Position numbers and translations under genes: made by a program
Part shown: one piece after another, positions 1 to 8,441 of the stretch
Numbering within the stretch: position 1 is the first letter of the stretch
How the letters are laid out: every line of letters begins with the position of its first letter
DNA from: Blastococcus sp. URHD0036
GTDB taxonomy: Bacteria; Actinomycetota; Actinomycetes; Mycobacteriales; Geodermatophilaceae
Direction: 5' to 3'
Length of the DNA: 64,000 nt
NCBI RefSeq assembly: GCF_000701365.1
Contig: NZ_JNIK01000002.1
Location: 1 to 64,000, forward strand
The notes under the pieces: model-generated
What the model saw: the letters and a program-made list of their open reading frames with translations, nothing else
Told to the model about the DNA's origin: nothing
The model's database searches: none

Positions 1-827
1 CCGGCGTCCACGCGGAGCTGGAGACCGGTCACGTAGCGGGACTCGTCCGAGGCGAGGAAGAGCACCGCGTTGCTGATGTCGATCGGCTCGACGTAGGGGA
101 TCGGGAGGAGCTGCTGGGCCGGGAAGGCCAGCAGCGCGTCCTCGCGGGTCGGGTTCTCCAGGTCCGGCCGGAACGCCCGGTACATCGGGGCGCTGTTCAG
201 CATGTTCGTGTTGCAGTTGGTCGGGTGCACCACGTTGGCCCGGATCATCCGGGGGGCGACGTTGCGCGCGATCTCGTGCATGAACTCCGACAGCTGCAGC
301 TTGGCGTAGCCGTACCCGGCGCCACCCGGGTCCTCCCCCGCCTGCGCGATGCCGGCGCCGGTCATGAACGCCGCGGCCGACCCGGTCGCGATGATCGAGG
401 CACCGTCGGGCAGGTGCGGCAGCGCCGCGTGGACGGCGTTGACGACCCCGAGGAAGTTGGTGTCCACGACGTCGGTCCAGGCCTGCAGCTTGGGCTCGCC
501 ACCCAGCGGCATGATGCCGGCGTTGGCGACGACGACGTCGACCTTGCCGAGCTCGGCGATGCCCTGCTCCAGCGCCGCGGCCAGCTGGCTGCGCTCACGG
601 ACGTCGGCCTCGACGGTGACGATCCGCCGGTCGTGCGCCTCGACGAGCCGGGCGGTCTCCTTCAGGTCGTCCGCCGAGGACAGCGCGTACTCGTTGGTCG
701 CGATGTCCTTGCAGATGTCGACCGCGATGATGTCGGCACCCTCCTCGGCCAGCCGCACCGCATGGCTGCGGCCCTGGCCACGAGCGGCACCGGTGACGAA
801 AGCGACCTTGCCCTCAACACGTCCCAC
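1..827 (-). CDS. Mycofactocin-type SDR oxidoreductase (3' end outside window)
   Basis: Short-chain dehydrogenase, expected to oxidise an alcohol to a ketone or aldehyde in the cytoplasm. The Rossmann motif TGAARGQG lies near residues 12-19, the active-site Ser is in ATGSAAA and the Tyr/Lys pair is in YGYAK. Between strand 2 and the NADVR-type segment it carries the extra loop (about residues 36-65, DICKDIA through AHDRRIV) that marks the mycofactocin-coupled SDR family, whose NAD is held tightly and re-oxidised by mycofactocin. The start is the GTG at 827, preceded by AGGAGA. About 275 residues are visible and the frame is still open at base 1, so only a few C-terminal residues can be missing. 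It is last in a run of minus-strand catabolic genes, 46 bp after the aldehyde dehydrogenase. Substrate unknown. Confidence 0.9.
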   Translation of the reverse strand, partial: MGRVEGKVAFVTGAARGQGRSHAVRLAEEGADIIAVDICKDIATNEYALSSADDLKETARLVEAHDRRIVTVEADVRERSQLAAALEQGIAELGKVDVVVANAGIMPLGGEPKLQAWTDVVDTNFLGVVNAVHAALPHLPDGASIIATGSAAAFMTGAGIAQAGEDPGGAGYGYAKLQLSEFMHEIARNVAPRMIRANVVHPTNCNTNMLNSAPMYRAFRPDLENPTREDALLAFPAQQLLPIPYVEPIDISNAVLFLASDESRYVTGLQLRVDA

Positions 828-873
828 GGGGATGTCTCCTGTTCTTCTCTGGTCTGTCTGCTGTGCCCGGCGG

Positions 874-2349
874 TCAGTCGACCGCGGGGAAGGCGATGGT
901 CTTGACCTCGAGGAAGTCCTCGAGACCCTCGGCACCCCACTCGCGGCCGAGGCCGCTCTGCTTGTAGCCGCCGAACGGGGACTGGACGTCGAACCACTGG
1001 GCGCCGTTGACCCCGACCGTGCCGGTGCGCAGGCGGCGGGCCACCCGCATCGCGCGGTCGGCGTCGGCGCTGTACACGGCTCCGGAGAGGCCGAAGATCG
1101 TGTTGTCGGCGATCCGGATCGCGTCCTCCTCGTCGTCGTAGGGCAGCACGACGAGGACGGGACCGAAGATCTCCTCCTGGGCGACCGTGGACTTCGGGTC
1201 CACGTCGGCGATCAGGGTCGGCGGGACGAAGTAGCCCTTGTCACGGTCGAGCGGCTCGCCGCCGTAGGCGATCCGGCCGCCCGCGTCCTTCGCCGACTGG
1301 ATGTAGCGCATGATGCTGTCGCGCTGCCGGGCGTTGACGACCGGGCCCATGACGGTGCCGGGGTCGGTGGGGTCGCCCCACGGGATGTACGGCATCACGC
1401 CGGCGGCGATGGCGATCGCCTCCTCGTAGCGCGCGCGAGGCACCAGCAGGCGGGTCAGCTGCGCACAGCCCTGACCGGCGTGGGCGCACACACCACCGGC
1501 CAGCATCGGGATGATCGCCTGGAAGTCGGCGTCCTCGAGCAGGATCGCCGCGGACTTGCCGCCGAGCTCCAGGGTGACCCGCTTGACGGTGGCGGCGGCC
1601 GCGGCCATGACCTTGCGACCGGTGGCGGTCGACCCGGTCAGCGTCACGTGGTCGACGTCGGGGTGGGTCGCCAGGATCTCGGCGACCGAGTTGTCGCTGG
1701 TGGTGACCACGTTGAACACGCCGGCCGGGATGTCGGTGTGCTCGGCGGCGATCGCGCCGAGGGCCAGCGCGCTCCACGGGGTGTCCGGCGCGGGCTTGAG
1801 CACGACCGTGCAACCGGCGGCCAGCGCGCCCGCGATCTTGCAGATGTTGAGGTAGAAGGGGTAGTTCCACGGCGTGATGGCCGCGACCACGCCCGCCGCC
1901 TCCCGGCGGATGACCCGGTCGACCCGGGTGCCCATCAGGTCCTTGGTCGGGACGGCGCGCTCGAACTCGTAGGTCTCGAGCATGTCGATGTAGTGGTCGA
2001 AGAACCCGATCGGCGCCTCGAGCTGGATGCCCTGGGTGAGCATCACCGGCGATCCGGTCTCGGCGATCACCTGGCCGCGGAGCGTCTCCACCTCGGCGCG
2101 CAGCGCGTCGCGGAGCTGGATGAGGCAGCGGCGGCGCAGCGCCACGTCCGTCGACCAGTCGGTGGTGTCGAACGCCCGCCGGGCCGCCCCGATCGCCCGC
2201 TCGACGTCGGTGGCGTCGGCGTCGGGCACCGAGCCGATGACCTCCTCGGTCGCCGGGTTGACGTTGTCGAAGGTGCGGCCCGTGCCGGCGGGCACCAGCT
2301 CGCCGTCGATGAGCATGCGGTCCACGGCGTAGGTCCCGGTGCTGGCCAT
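874..2349 (-). CDS. Aldehyde dehydrogenase family protein
   Basis: NAD(P)-dependent oxidation of an aldehyde to the acid. 491 aa, the normal family length. The N-terminal half has the nucleotide-binding segment ITPWNYPF and the GSTATGRKV loop. The catalytic region has ELGGKSAAI (general-base Glu) and the nucleophile Cys in GQGCAQLTR. The C-terminal part has EEIFGPVLVV and PFGGYKQSGLGRE. The ATG at 2349 gives MASTGTYAV, with an upstream GGAGAC-type ribosome site. It sits between a beta-hydroxyacid dehydrogenase and the mycofactocin-type SDR, so an alcohol-to-aldehyde-to-acid sequence with the SDR is a reasonable inference. Confidence 0.93.
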   Translation of the reverse strand: MASTGTYAVDRMLIDGELVPAGTGRTFDNVNPATEEVIGSVPDADATDVERAIGAARRAFDTTDWSTDVALRRRCLIQLRDALRAEVETLRGQVIAETGSPVMLTQGIQLEAPIGFFDHYIDMLETYEFERAVPTKDLMGTRVDRVIRREAAGVVAAITPWNYPFYLNICKIAGALAAGCTVVLKPAPDTPWSALALGAIAAEHTDIPAGVFNVVTTSDNSVAEILATHPDVDHVTLTGSTATGRKVMAAAAATVKRVTLELGGKSAAILLEDADFQAIIPMLAGGVCAHAGQGCAQLTRLLVPRARYEEAIAIAAGVMPYIPWGDPTDPGTVMGPVVNARQRDSIMRYIQSAKDAGGRIAYGGEPLDRDKGYFVPPTLIADVDPKSTVAQEEIFGPVLVVLPYDDEEDAIRIADNTIFGLSGAVYSADADRAMRVARRLRTGTVGVNGAQWFDVQSPFGGYKQSGLGREWGAEGLEDFLEVKTIAFPAVD

Positions 2350-2407
2350 CTGGGTCTCCTCTTCGGGGTGCGTCACGGCGACGGTGCCGGGACGGTGGTC
2401 GGACGGG

Positions 2408-3250
2408 TCAGGCACTCGCGTCGGCGAGCAGCAGCGCGCGGTGCTCGGGGAGCAGCAGGTCGGCCAGCACGCGGTGCGGCCCGTCCATGACGCCGAGGTC
2501 GACGCCCAGCTGCGCGGCGACCTGCTTGACGACGGCGACGTCCTTGCCGACGAACTCGCCGACGGCCTGGCCGAAGGCGGCGATCGAGCCGGCGTGGGCC
2601 GCGCCGCCGAGGGCCCGGCTGCTGCCACTGCCGCTGGTGATCCCGCGCAGCACGGCGCCCTCGTCCAGGCCCAGCTCCCCGGCCAGGCGCACGGCCTCGG
2701 CGAGGATGCCGATGTTCGCCGCGAAGACGGCGTTGTTGATCAGCTTCACCTGCTGGCCGGCACCGGTCGGGCCGAGGTGCACGATCGGGTCGCCGTAGGC
2801 CGACAGCACCGGCCGTGCGCGCTCCAGCCCCGCCTCGGTCGCCCCGGTGAAGAGGGTGACGGCCCCGGCCTCGATGTCGTGCGGGCCGCCACTGATCGGG
2901 GCGTCCACCACCTCGATGTCCTTCGCCCGGCCGCGCTCGGCGATGGCGGTCGCCGTGAGCGGGCTGCCGGTGGTGTGGACGACGACGAGGGTGCCGGGGT
3001 CCATGTGGTCGAGCAGGTCACCGTCGACGGCGATCTCGCGGACCTGGGTGTCGCTGTAGGGGCAGAGCAGGACGGCCTGTGCGCCCCGGGCCACGGCGGC
3101 GACGTCGTCCACCGGGACGGCGCCGAGCGCGGCGACGGCGTCGCGGGCGGCGTCGGACCGGTCCAGGACGTTGACCTGGTGACCGGCGGCGACCAGCCGG
3201 CCGATCATGGGCCGGCCGATGCGGCCGGCACCGATGAATCCGAGCGTCAC
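2408..3250 (-). CDS. NAD(P)-dependent beta-hydroxyacid dehydrogenase (3-hydroxyisobutyrate dehydrogenase family)
   Basis: Oxidises a beta-hydroxy acid, or reduces the matching semialdehyde, with NAD(P). 280 aa. The N-terminal GFIGAGRIGRPM is the dinucleotide motif, followed by the family's substrate-binding DAPISGGPHDIEAG (near residue 115) and the catalytic Lys region GAGQQVKLINNAVFA (near residue 165). The GTG at 3250 was chosen because GAGGAG lies 7 bp upstream. It is a paralogue of the gene at 4498-5343, and the two flank the amidohydrolase. The substrate is not determinable from sequence. Confidence 0.9.
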   Translation of the reverse strand: MTLGFIGAGRIGRPMIGRLVAAGHQVNVLDRSDAARDAVAALGAVPVDDVAAVARGAQAVLLCPYSDTQVREIAVDGDLLDHMDPGTLVVVHTTGSPLTATAIAERGRAKDIEVVDAPISGGPHDIEAGAVTLFTGATEAGLERARPVLSAYGDPIVHLGPTGAGQQVKLINNAVFAANIGILAEAVRLAGELGLDEGAVLRGITSGSGSSRALGGAAHAGSIAAFGQAVGEFVGKDVAVVKQVAAQLGVDLGVMDGPHRVLADLLLPEHRALLLADASA

Positions 3251-3284
3251 GCGTGCTCCTCGAGGTGGGTGGTGGGGCACCGGG

Positions 3285-4412
3285 TCAGGCGGCGAACCGG
3301 AAGAGGCGGCGGGCGTTGCCCGCCGCGATCAGCCGGGCCTCGTCGTCGGGGACGTCGACCAGCTGCTCGCCCAGGACCTTGCGGGTGTGCGGCCAGTTCG
3401 AGTCGGCGTGCGGGTAGTCGCCGGCGAAGAGGATCTGGTCGACGCCGATCGCGTACCGCTGGTCGATCCCGGCCTGGTCGGAGGTGAAGCAGCCGTACAC
3501 GTGGTCGCGGAAGAGCTCCGACGGCCGGCGGTCGGCGTCCACCCCGGACCAGAAGCGGTGCCGTTCCCACGAGTAGTCGGTGCGCTCGAGGACGTAGGGG
3601 ATCCAGCCGATGCCGGCCTCCGACAGCACGACCCGGAGCCCCGCGAAGCGGTGGAACACCGGCGACATCAGCAGCTCGACGCACGCCATGACCGAGCCGA
3701 CGCCGAACAGCGCGATGCTGACGAACGCGTCGGCGTCGCGCGCCACCCCCTGCGGCGCACCGCAGGAGCCGAGGTTCATCGAGACCGGGAGCTCGGCCTC
3801 CTCGCAGGCGCGCAGCAGCGGGTCCCAGTGCCCGGTGCCGTACGAGGGCAACCCCAGGCGGTGCGGCGCCTCGAGCAGGCTCACCGACCGTGCCCCGAGG
3901 GCGGCCGTCCGCTCGACCTCCGCCACCGCGGCCGGCACGTCCCAGAACGGCACGAGGACCAGCGGGATCTGGCGGTCGGGGGCGTAGTCGCACCACTCGT
4001 CGAGGACGAAGTCGTTGTAGGCCCGCACGCACGCCGCGGCCAGTTCCGGGTCGCGGGCCCGGGAGAAGGTCGTGCCCGCGGCGCCGGCGAACGTCGGGAA
4101 GCACAGCTGCGCCCACACGCCGTCGGCGTCCATGTCCCGGATCCGCTCGGCGATGTCGTGGCAGCCGGGGCGCATGTCGGCGTAGCCGCGCGGCGCCAGG
4201 TCGATGTCCCGCGGGTCCTTGCCGGCCACCACGTCGAGGCCGAAGTCGGCGACCGGCTCGCCCTCGAACAGCCAGACGTCGCGACCGTCGGCGCCGCGGT
4301 CGACCTGCGGAGCGGCCTCCCGGTAGCGCAACGGCAGCCGGTCGAGCCACAGCCGGGGGTGCTCGACGACGTGGTCGTCGGCGGAGACGACCCTCGTGTC
4401 GTCGGGCAGCAT
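3285..4412 (-). CDS. Amidohydrolase family protein (amidohydrolase-2 / ACMSD-like)
   Basis: TIM-barrel metal-dependent hydrolase or decarboxylase, 375 aa. The early VVSADDHVVEHP segment takes the place of the usual metal-binding HxH. Later metal and active-site positions are suggested by VLSEAGIGWIPY (near residue 270) and GDYPHADSNWPHT (near residue 340). This subfamily is often found in actinobacterial degradation of aromatic, terpenoid or steroid rings. The start ATG at 4412 gives MLPDDTRVV. Its leader is short (GGGGGAC upstream) and follows a strong hairpin at 4445-4482. Real activity (hydrolase or decarboxylase) is uncertain. Confidence 0.85.
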   Translation of the reverse strand: MLPDDTRVVSADDHVVEHPRLWLDRLPLRYREAAPQVDRGADGRDVWLFEGEPVADFGLDVVAGKDPRDIDLAPRGYADMRPGCHDIAERIRDMDADGVWAQLCFPTFAGAAGTTFSRARDPELAAACVRAYNDFVLDEWCDYAPDRQIPLVLVPFWDVPAAVAEVERTAALGARSVSLLEAPHRLGLPSYGTGHWDPLLRACEEAELPVSMNLGSCGAPQGVARDADAFVSIALFGVGSVMACVELLMSPVFHRFAGLRVVLSEAGIGWIPYVLERTDYSWERHRFWSGVDADRRPSELFRDHVYGCFTSDQAGIDQRYAIGVDQILFAGDYPHADSNWPHTRKVLGEQLVDVPDDEARLIAAGNARRLFRFAA

Positions 4413-4444
4413 GGTCAGTCCCCCAGCAGCAGGGCGGCGCAGCG

Positions 4445-4482
4445 GCGAGGAGCCGGCCGGGCGGACCCGGCCGGCTCCTCGC
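4445..4482. terminator. Strong intercistronic hairpin, possible attenuating terminator
   Basis: A perfect 17-bp stem (4445-4461 with 4466-4482) with a 4-base loop, in the only sizeable gap of this operon. There is no clear T run. It lies between the stop of the 4498-5343 gene and the start of the amidohydrolase. Either the distal genes are reached by read-through or the hairpin stabilises processed mRNA ends. Confidence 0.6.
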
Positions 4483-4497
4483 ACACGGGAGTGCAGG

Positions 4498-5343
4498 TCA
4501 CCGCTGGCAGCCCATGGAGTCCAGCGCCGCGTCGGCCGCGGTCAGGACGGTCCCCGGCTCGGCGCCGGCGGCGCGGGCCAGGTCGACGACCAGCCGGGTG
4601 TCCTTCTGCAGCAGCGGACCGGCCATGGCGCCCATCGGGCCGAGGACGAAGTCCGGACCGCGGAGGACGTTGACCGCGAAGCTGTTGCCGCTGCCGTGGC
4701 TCAGCACGGTGCTCAGCTGCTCGGGGTCGACCTCGAGCGACCGGGCCAGCGCGTACGCGCTCTCCAGCACGCCGAGGTTGGCCGTGAGCATCAGGTTGTT
4801 GATCAGCTTCGCCCGCTGGCCGGCGCCCACCGGGCCCAGGTGCACGATCGGGTTGGCGTAGGTGGCGAACACCGGCCGGACCCGCTCGAGCGTCTCGGCG
4901 TCGCCGCCGACCATCACGAGCAGCTTGCGCGCCTCGGCACCCATGCCACCGCCGCTGACCGGGGCGTCGATGAGCGTGATGCCCTTCTCCGCCGCCTGCT
5001 CGGCCAGCCGCCGGCAGGTGTCCGGGTGCACGGTGCTGTGGATGACGATGACGCCGCCGGAGGCCATCGACGACAGGAGTCCGCCGTCGCCGGCGACGAC
5101 CTGCTCGACGCCGGCGTCGTCGACGACGCAGACGCAGGCGATGTCGACCCGCGACCCCAGGTCGGCCGGGGAGGACGCGTACTCGGCCTTCGTGTCCGAG
5201 TAGGCGTCGAGCGTCTCCTGCCGGCGGGCCCACAGGACCGTCGCGATGCCGTCCTCGACGATCCGCCGGGCCATGGGGCCGCCCTGGCTGCCCAGTCCGA
5301 TGAAGCCGACCCGGTCGGTCGTCGGCACAGTCGTCTCGGTCAC
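4498..5343 (-). CDS. NAD(P)-dependent beta-hydroxyacid dehydrogenase (second paralogue)
   Basis: 281 aa of the 3-hydroxyisobutyrate/tartronate-semialdehyde dehydrogenase family. RVGFIGLGSQGGPMA is the dinucleotide motif, DAPVSGGGMGAEA the substrate loop and VGAGQRAKLINNLMLTANL holds the catalytic Lys. The GTG start overlaps the stop of the upstream CoA transferase by 4 bp (GTGA), implying translational coupling. It shares the fold and many residues with the 2408-3250 gene, so the operon carries two copies of the activity, possibly with different chain-length or stereochemical preference. Confidence 0.9.
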   Translation of the reverse strand: MTETTVPTTDRVGFIGLGSQGGPMARRIVEDGIATVLWARRQETLDAYSDTKAEYASSPADLGSRVDIACVCVVDDAGVEQVVAGDGGLLSSMASGGVIVIHSTVHPDTCRRLAEQAAEKGITLIDAPVSGGGMGAEARKLLVMVGGDAETLERVRPVFATYANPIVHLGPVGAGQRAKLINNLMLTANLGVLESAYALARSLEVDPEQLSTVLSHGSGNSFAVNVLRGPDFVLGPMGAMAGPLLQKDTRLVVDLARAAGAEPGTVLTAADAALDSMGCQR

Positions 5344-6566
5344 GTGACGGCGCCGGCGATCTTGAGCTGGATGGCCTCCTCGTCGGAGAGCCCGAGCTCG
5401 GCGAGGATCTCGTCGGTGTGCTCGGCGAACAGCGGCCCGCGGGTGAGCTTCGGGGCCTCCCGGTTGAAGTGCACCGGGTTGGTGATCAGCTTGCGCGGGT
5501 TGCCCTCGGCGTCGGTGACGTCGGCGACGTTGCCGGTCGCGAGCAGCTGCGGGTCGTTGCCGACCTCGTAGGTGTTCTGCACGACCGCCCACTGGCCCTC
5601 CATCGCCGTGAAGGCGGGGAGCCACTCGTCCTTGGTCTTCTCGGCGATGATGTCGGAGACGATCTCCGCGGCGACCTTGGAGTTCTGCATCAGCTTCTCG
5701 GCCGAGTCGAAGCGCTCGTCGGTGGCGAGCTCGGGGTGGCCGATCTTCTCGACGAAGTCGGGCCAGTAGCGGCCCGGCTGCAGCATGACCAGGTTGAGGT
5801 ACCGGCCGTCCTTGGTCTTGTAGGTGCCGGTCAGCGGGTTGGAGATGTTGCCCGCCTTGGGGTCGAACTTGGGCAGCGGGCCGCCGGCCATGAGCGCCAG
5901 GCCGATGTTCATCTGGCCGGCCCAGGCGCCGACGCCGAGCAGCGAGATGTCGACGGTCGCCGCCTCACCGGTGCGCTCGCGGGCGAACAGCGCCGCCGAG
6001 ATGCCACCGGCGATGGTCATGCCGCCGATGTTGTCGCCGTAGGCGCCACCGGGCTGCTGGATCAGGCCGTCGTAGCCCAGCGGGGTCGCGGTGTCGGCGC
6101 CACCGGAGCGCGACCAGAAGGCCGTGCCGTCGTAGCCGCCCTTCTCCGCCTCGGCGCCGGCGTAGCCGAAGGCCGAGCCGACCGCGTAGATGATCTTCGG
6201 GTTGATGGCCCGGATGTCCTCGATGTCGATCTTCAGCTTGCGCCGGGCCTCGGGGAGGAAGTTGGTGAGGAAGACGTCGCTGGTCTTGACGAGCTCCTCG
6301 AGGACCTTGCGGCCCTCCGGCTTCTCCAGGGAGAGCCCGAGGCTGCGCTTGCCGCGGTTCGGGCCGTCCATGATCGGGGCGAAGCTGTTCTTCCCGGTGA
6401 CGTCGTGACCGAGGGCCTTCACCAGGCCGCGCTGCGCGTCACCCTTCTCGGCGTGCTCGACCTTGATGACGTCCGCGCCCCAGTCGGCGAGCACGGCGCC
6501 GGCAGAGGGCACGAAGGTGAACTGGGCGACCTCGAGGACACGGACGCCATCCATCGGCTTCAACAC
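5340..6566 (-). CDS. CaiB/BaiF family CoA transferase
   Basis: Class III CoA transferase that moves CoA between carboxylic acids through an aspartyl-CoA intermediate. About 408 aa. MDGVRVLEVAQF opens the protein and FLTNFLPEARRKL and YDGTAFWSRSGG are typical family stretches; the catalytic Asp is expected near residue 170. Start choice is open: the GTG at 6566 has GAGG 9 bp upstream, a TTG lies at 6575 and an ATG at 6555. It is the first gene of the operon running to base 1, so its CoA-ester product probably feeds the dehydrogenases that follow. Confidence 0.88.
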   Translation of the reverse strand: MLKPMDGVRVLEVAQFTFVPSAGAVLADWGADVIKVEHAEKGDAQRGLVKALGHDVTGKNSFAPIMDGPNRGKRSLGLSLEKPEGRKVLEELVKTSDVFLTNFLPEARRKLKIDIEDIRAINPKIIYAVGSAFGYAGAEAEKGGYDGTAFWSRSGGADTATPLGYDGLIQQPGGAYGDNIGGMTIAGGISAALFARERTGEAATVDISLLGVGAWAGQMNIGLALMAGGPLPKFDPKAGNISNPLTGTYKTKDGRYLNLVMLQPGRYWPDFVEKIGHPELATDERFDSAEKLMQNSKVAAEIVSDIIAEKTKDEWLPAFTAMEGQWAVVQNTYEVGNDPQLLATGNVADVTDAEGNPRKLITNPVHFNREAPKLTRGPLFAEHTDEILAELGLSDEEAIQLKIAGAVT

Positions 6567-6597
6567 GCGATGCAACCTCAGCTTCTCGACAGGGGGA

Positions 6598-6671
6598 ACC
6601 GCCCGGCAGGACCCGCCGGGCGGTCAGGCGAGTCGGGACGCCCGCCCGGTCCTCGCGGACCGTGCGGGCGT
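6598..6671. other. Two GC-rich stem-loops in the leader of the CoA-transferase operon
   Basis: Stem 1 pairs 6638-6652 with 6657-6671 (15 bp, one mismatch). Stem 2 pairs 6598-6607 with 6615-6624 (10 bp). Both lie between the promoter candidate at 6712-6739 and the first start codon, so they would form in the 5' leader and could act as an attenuator. The rest of the 6567-6880 gap holds that promoter and the hairpin at 6816-6866; no gene was seen in it. Confidence 0.5.
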
Positions 6672-6711
6672 GCAGGTCACGGAGACCGCCCTCACGCCTG
6701 AGTCGAAACGG

Positions 6712-6739
6712 AGTATATCCATCGAAGTGTCGAACTCAA
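6712..6739 (-). promoter_or_regulatory. Candidate sigma-70-type promoter of the CoA-transferase operon
   Basis: On the minus strand TTGAGT and TATACT are separated by 16 bp, an unusually AT-rich patch for this genome. The predicted start would lie about 135 bp upstream of the CoA-transferase GTG. The spacer contains the 11-mer ATCCATCGAAG (plus strand 6717-6727), which recurs at 11019-11029 between the acyl-CoA dehydrogenase operon and korA. Confidence 0.55.
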
Positions 6740-6815
6740 GGGCCAGGTGCGTCCTGGCTCACAGTGGGCACCCGGCCTCCCCCGCCCTCTCCGACGAGGC
6801 GCTGACCACGGCAAA

Positions 6816-6866
6816 CAGCCGGCCGGCCGCCGCCCCGAGAGCTCGGGAGCAGCGGCCGACCGGCTG
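6816..6866. terminator. Imperfect hairpin downstream of the acyl-CoA ligase
   Basis: 6816-6830 pairs with 6852-6866 (15 bp, one mismatch), with an inner CCGAGAGCTCGG palindrome in the loop. It sits 15 bp beyond the stop of the minus-strand ligase gene and is a plausible terminator of the 10848-6881 operon. Confidence 0.5.
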
Positions 6867-6880
6867 AGGTGCGCGGGCGT

Positions 6881-8380
6881 TCAGGCGGGCTGGGTGCTCG
6901 TCTCGGTGACCAGCGCGACCAGCTCGCGGCGGACCACCTTGCCGGTGGGGGTGGTCGGGAACTCCTCGACGAAGAGCACGCGGTCGGGGGTCTTCGAGCC
7001 GCGCAGCCGCTCCCGGACCCACTGGCGCAGCTCGTCCTCGTCGGCCCGGCTGCCCGGACGCAGGAGCACGAAGGCTCCGATGACCTGTCCCCACTCGACG
7101 TCGGGCACCCCGGCCACGACGGCCTCGAGCACCGCGGGGTGCCGGCCGAGGACGTCCTCGATCTCGGCGGGGGCGATGTTCTCGCCGCCCCGGATGATCG
7201 TGTCGTCGGAGCGGCCGCGGACGAAGATGAAGCCGGCGTCGTCGACGTAGCCGCGGTCGCGGGTCGGGAACCAGCCGTCGGACTGCACCTTGCTGCCCTG
7301 CTCGAGGTACTCACCGGCGACCTGCGGGCCGCGGACGACGATGTCGCCGACGACGCCGGGCGCACACACGGCCCCCTCGTCGTCGTGCACCTGGATCTCC
7401 ACCGACGGCAGCGCCCGGCCGACCGAGCCGAGCCGCGCACGCACGGCCGGGTCGTCGGAGGCCACGGCGTCGCGGTGGTCGTCGGGGCCGAGGACGGCGA
7501 TGGAGGAGGCGGTCTCGGTCAGGCCGTAGGCGTTGACGAAGCCGGTGGCCGGGAACAGCTCGAGCGCCTTCTCGATGATCTCGGCGGCGATCTTCGCCCC
7601 GCCGTAGGACACCGACCGCAGCGATGCCGGCCCCTGCGTGCCGCGGGACTCCAGCTCGGCCACGATCCGGGCCAGCATCGTCGGCACGACCATGGCGTGC
7701 GTGATGCCCTGCTTCTCGACGACGTCGAGCCACTCACCGGGGCTGAACACGTCGAGGTAGACCACGCGACGACCGGCGTACAGGTTCGACAGGCAGTTGG
7801 CGACCGCGGCGATGTGGTACGGCGGCACGCTGACCAGCGTCGCGTCGCTCTCCTCGACCGACGCGAACTCCACCGAGCCGAACAGGTAGGCGGTCAGGTT
7901 GCTGTGCCGCAGGACGGCGCTCTTGGGTGCCGCCGTCGTGCCACTGGTCATCAGCAGGACGGCGACGGACTCGGAGTCGATCTCGTAGGCCTGCAGCGGC
8001 GCGGCGTCGACGGCCGGGAGCGAGGCGAACTCGTCGATGCCGATGGTCCGCGCACCCGGGACCCGCTCGGGGGTGTCGGTGACCACGAGCGGCGCGGTCT
8101 GCCGGCTCATGACCTCGGTCAGCTGCTCCTCACCGAGCCGGTAGTTCAGCGGGAGGAACGGCACGCCGGCCAGGGTCGCGGCGAAGAGCGCGACCGGGAA
8201 GCCGGCGCCGTTGGGCCCCAGGAAGACCAGCCGGTCGGCGCCGAGCGAGGCCACGTGGGCCGCACCCGCGGTGGCCTTCGCGCGCAGCGTCGTCCCGGTC
8301 AGGCCGTCCTCCCGGTTGCCGATCAGGACGCGGTCGGGCATCCCGTCGGCGACCATGTCGAGGATCATCGCGAGGTTCAT
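6881..8380 (-). CDS. Acyl-CoA synthetase / class I adenylate-forming ligase
   Basis: Activates a carboxylic acid to its acyl-AMP and then acyl-CoA. 499 aa. The P-loop MTSGTTAAPKSAV is near residue 155 and YGLTETAS near residue 285. The hinge DRGYVDDAGFIFVRGRSDD is near residue 380, and the C-terminal catalytic Lys is in PTGKVVRREL. The ATG at 8380 has GGAG 6 bp upstream. It is the last gene of a three-gene run after two acyl-CoA dehydrogenases, so its product is the likely substrate of those enzymes. Acid specificity cannot be told. Confidence 0.92.
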   Translation of the reverse strand: MNLAMILDMVADGMPDRVLIGNREDGLTGTTLRAKATAGAAHVASLGADRLVFLGPNGAGFPVALFAATLAGVPFLPLNYRLGEEQLTEVMSRQTAPLVVTDTPERVPGARTIGIDEFASLPAVDAAPLQAYEIDSESVAVLLMTSGTTAAPKSAVLRHSNLTAYLFGSVEFASVEESDATLVSVPPYHIAAVANCLSNLYAGRRVVYLDVFSPGEWLDVVEKQGITHAMVVPTMLARIVAELESRGTQGPASLRSVSYGGAKIAAEIIEKALELFPATGFVNAYGLTETASSIAVLGPDDHRDAVASDDPAVRARLGSVGRALPSVEIQVHDDEGAVCAPGVVGDIVVRGPQVAGEYLEQGSKVQSDGWFPTRDRGYVDDAGFIFVRGRSDDTIIRGGENIAPAEIEDVLGRHPAVLEAVVAGVPDVEWGQVIGAFVLLRPGSRADEDELRQWVRERLRGSKTPDRVLFVEEFPTTPTGKVVRRELVALVTETSTQPA

Positions 8381-8441
8381 CGGGGGCTCCGGGTGTTCGG
8401 GATGGGGCGGGCGCTGGCGGGTCCGGGCGGGACCGTACCGG

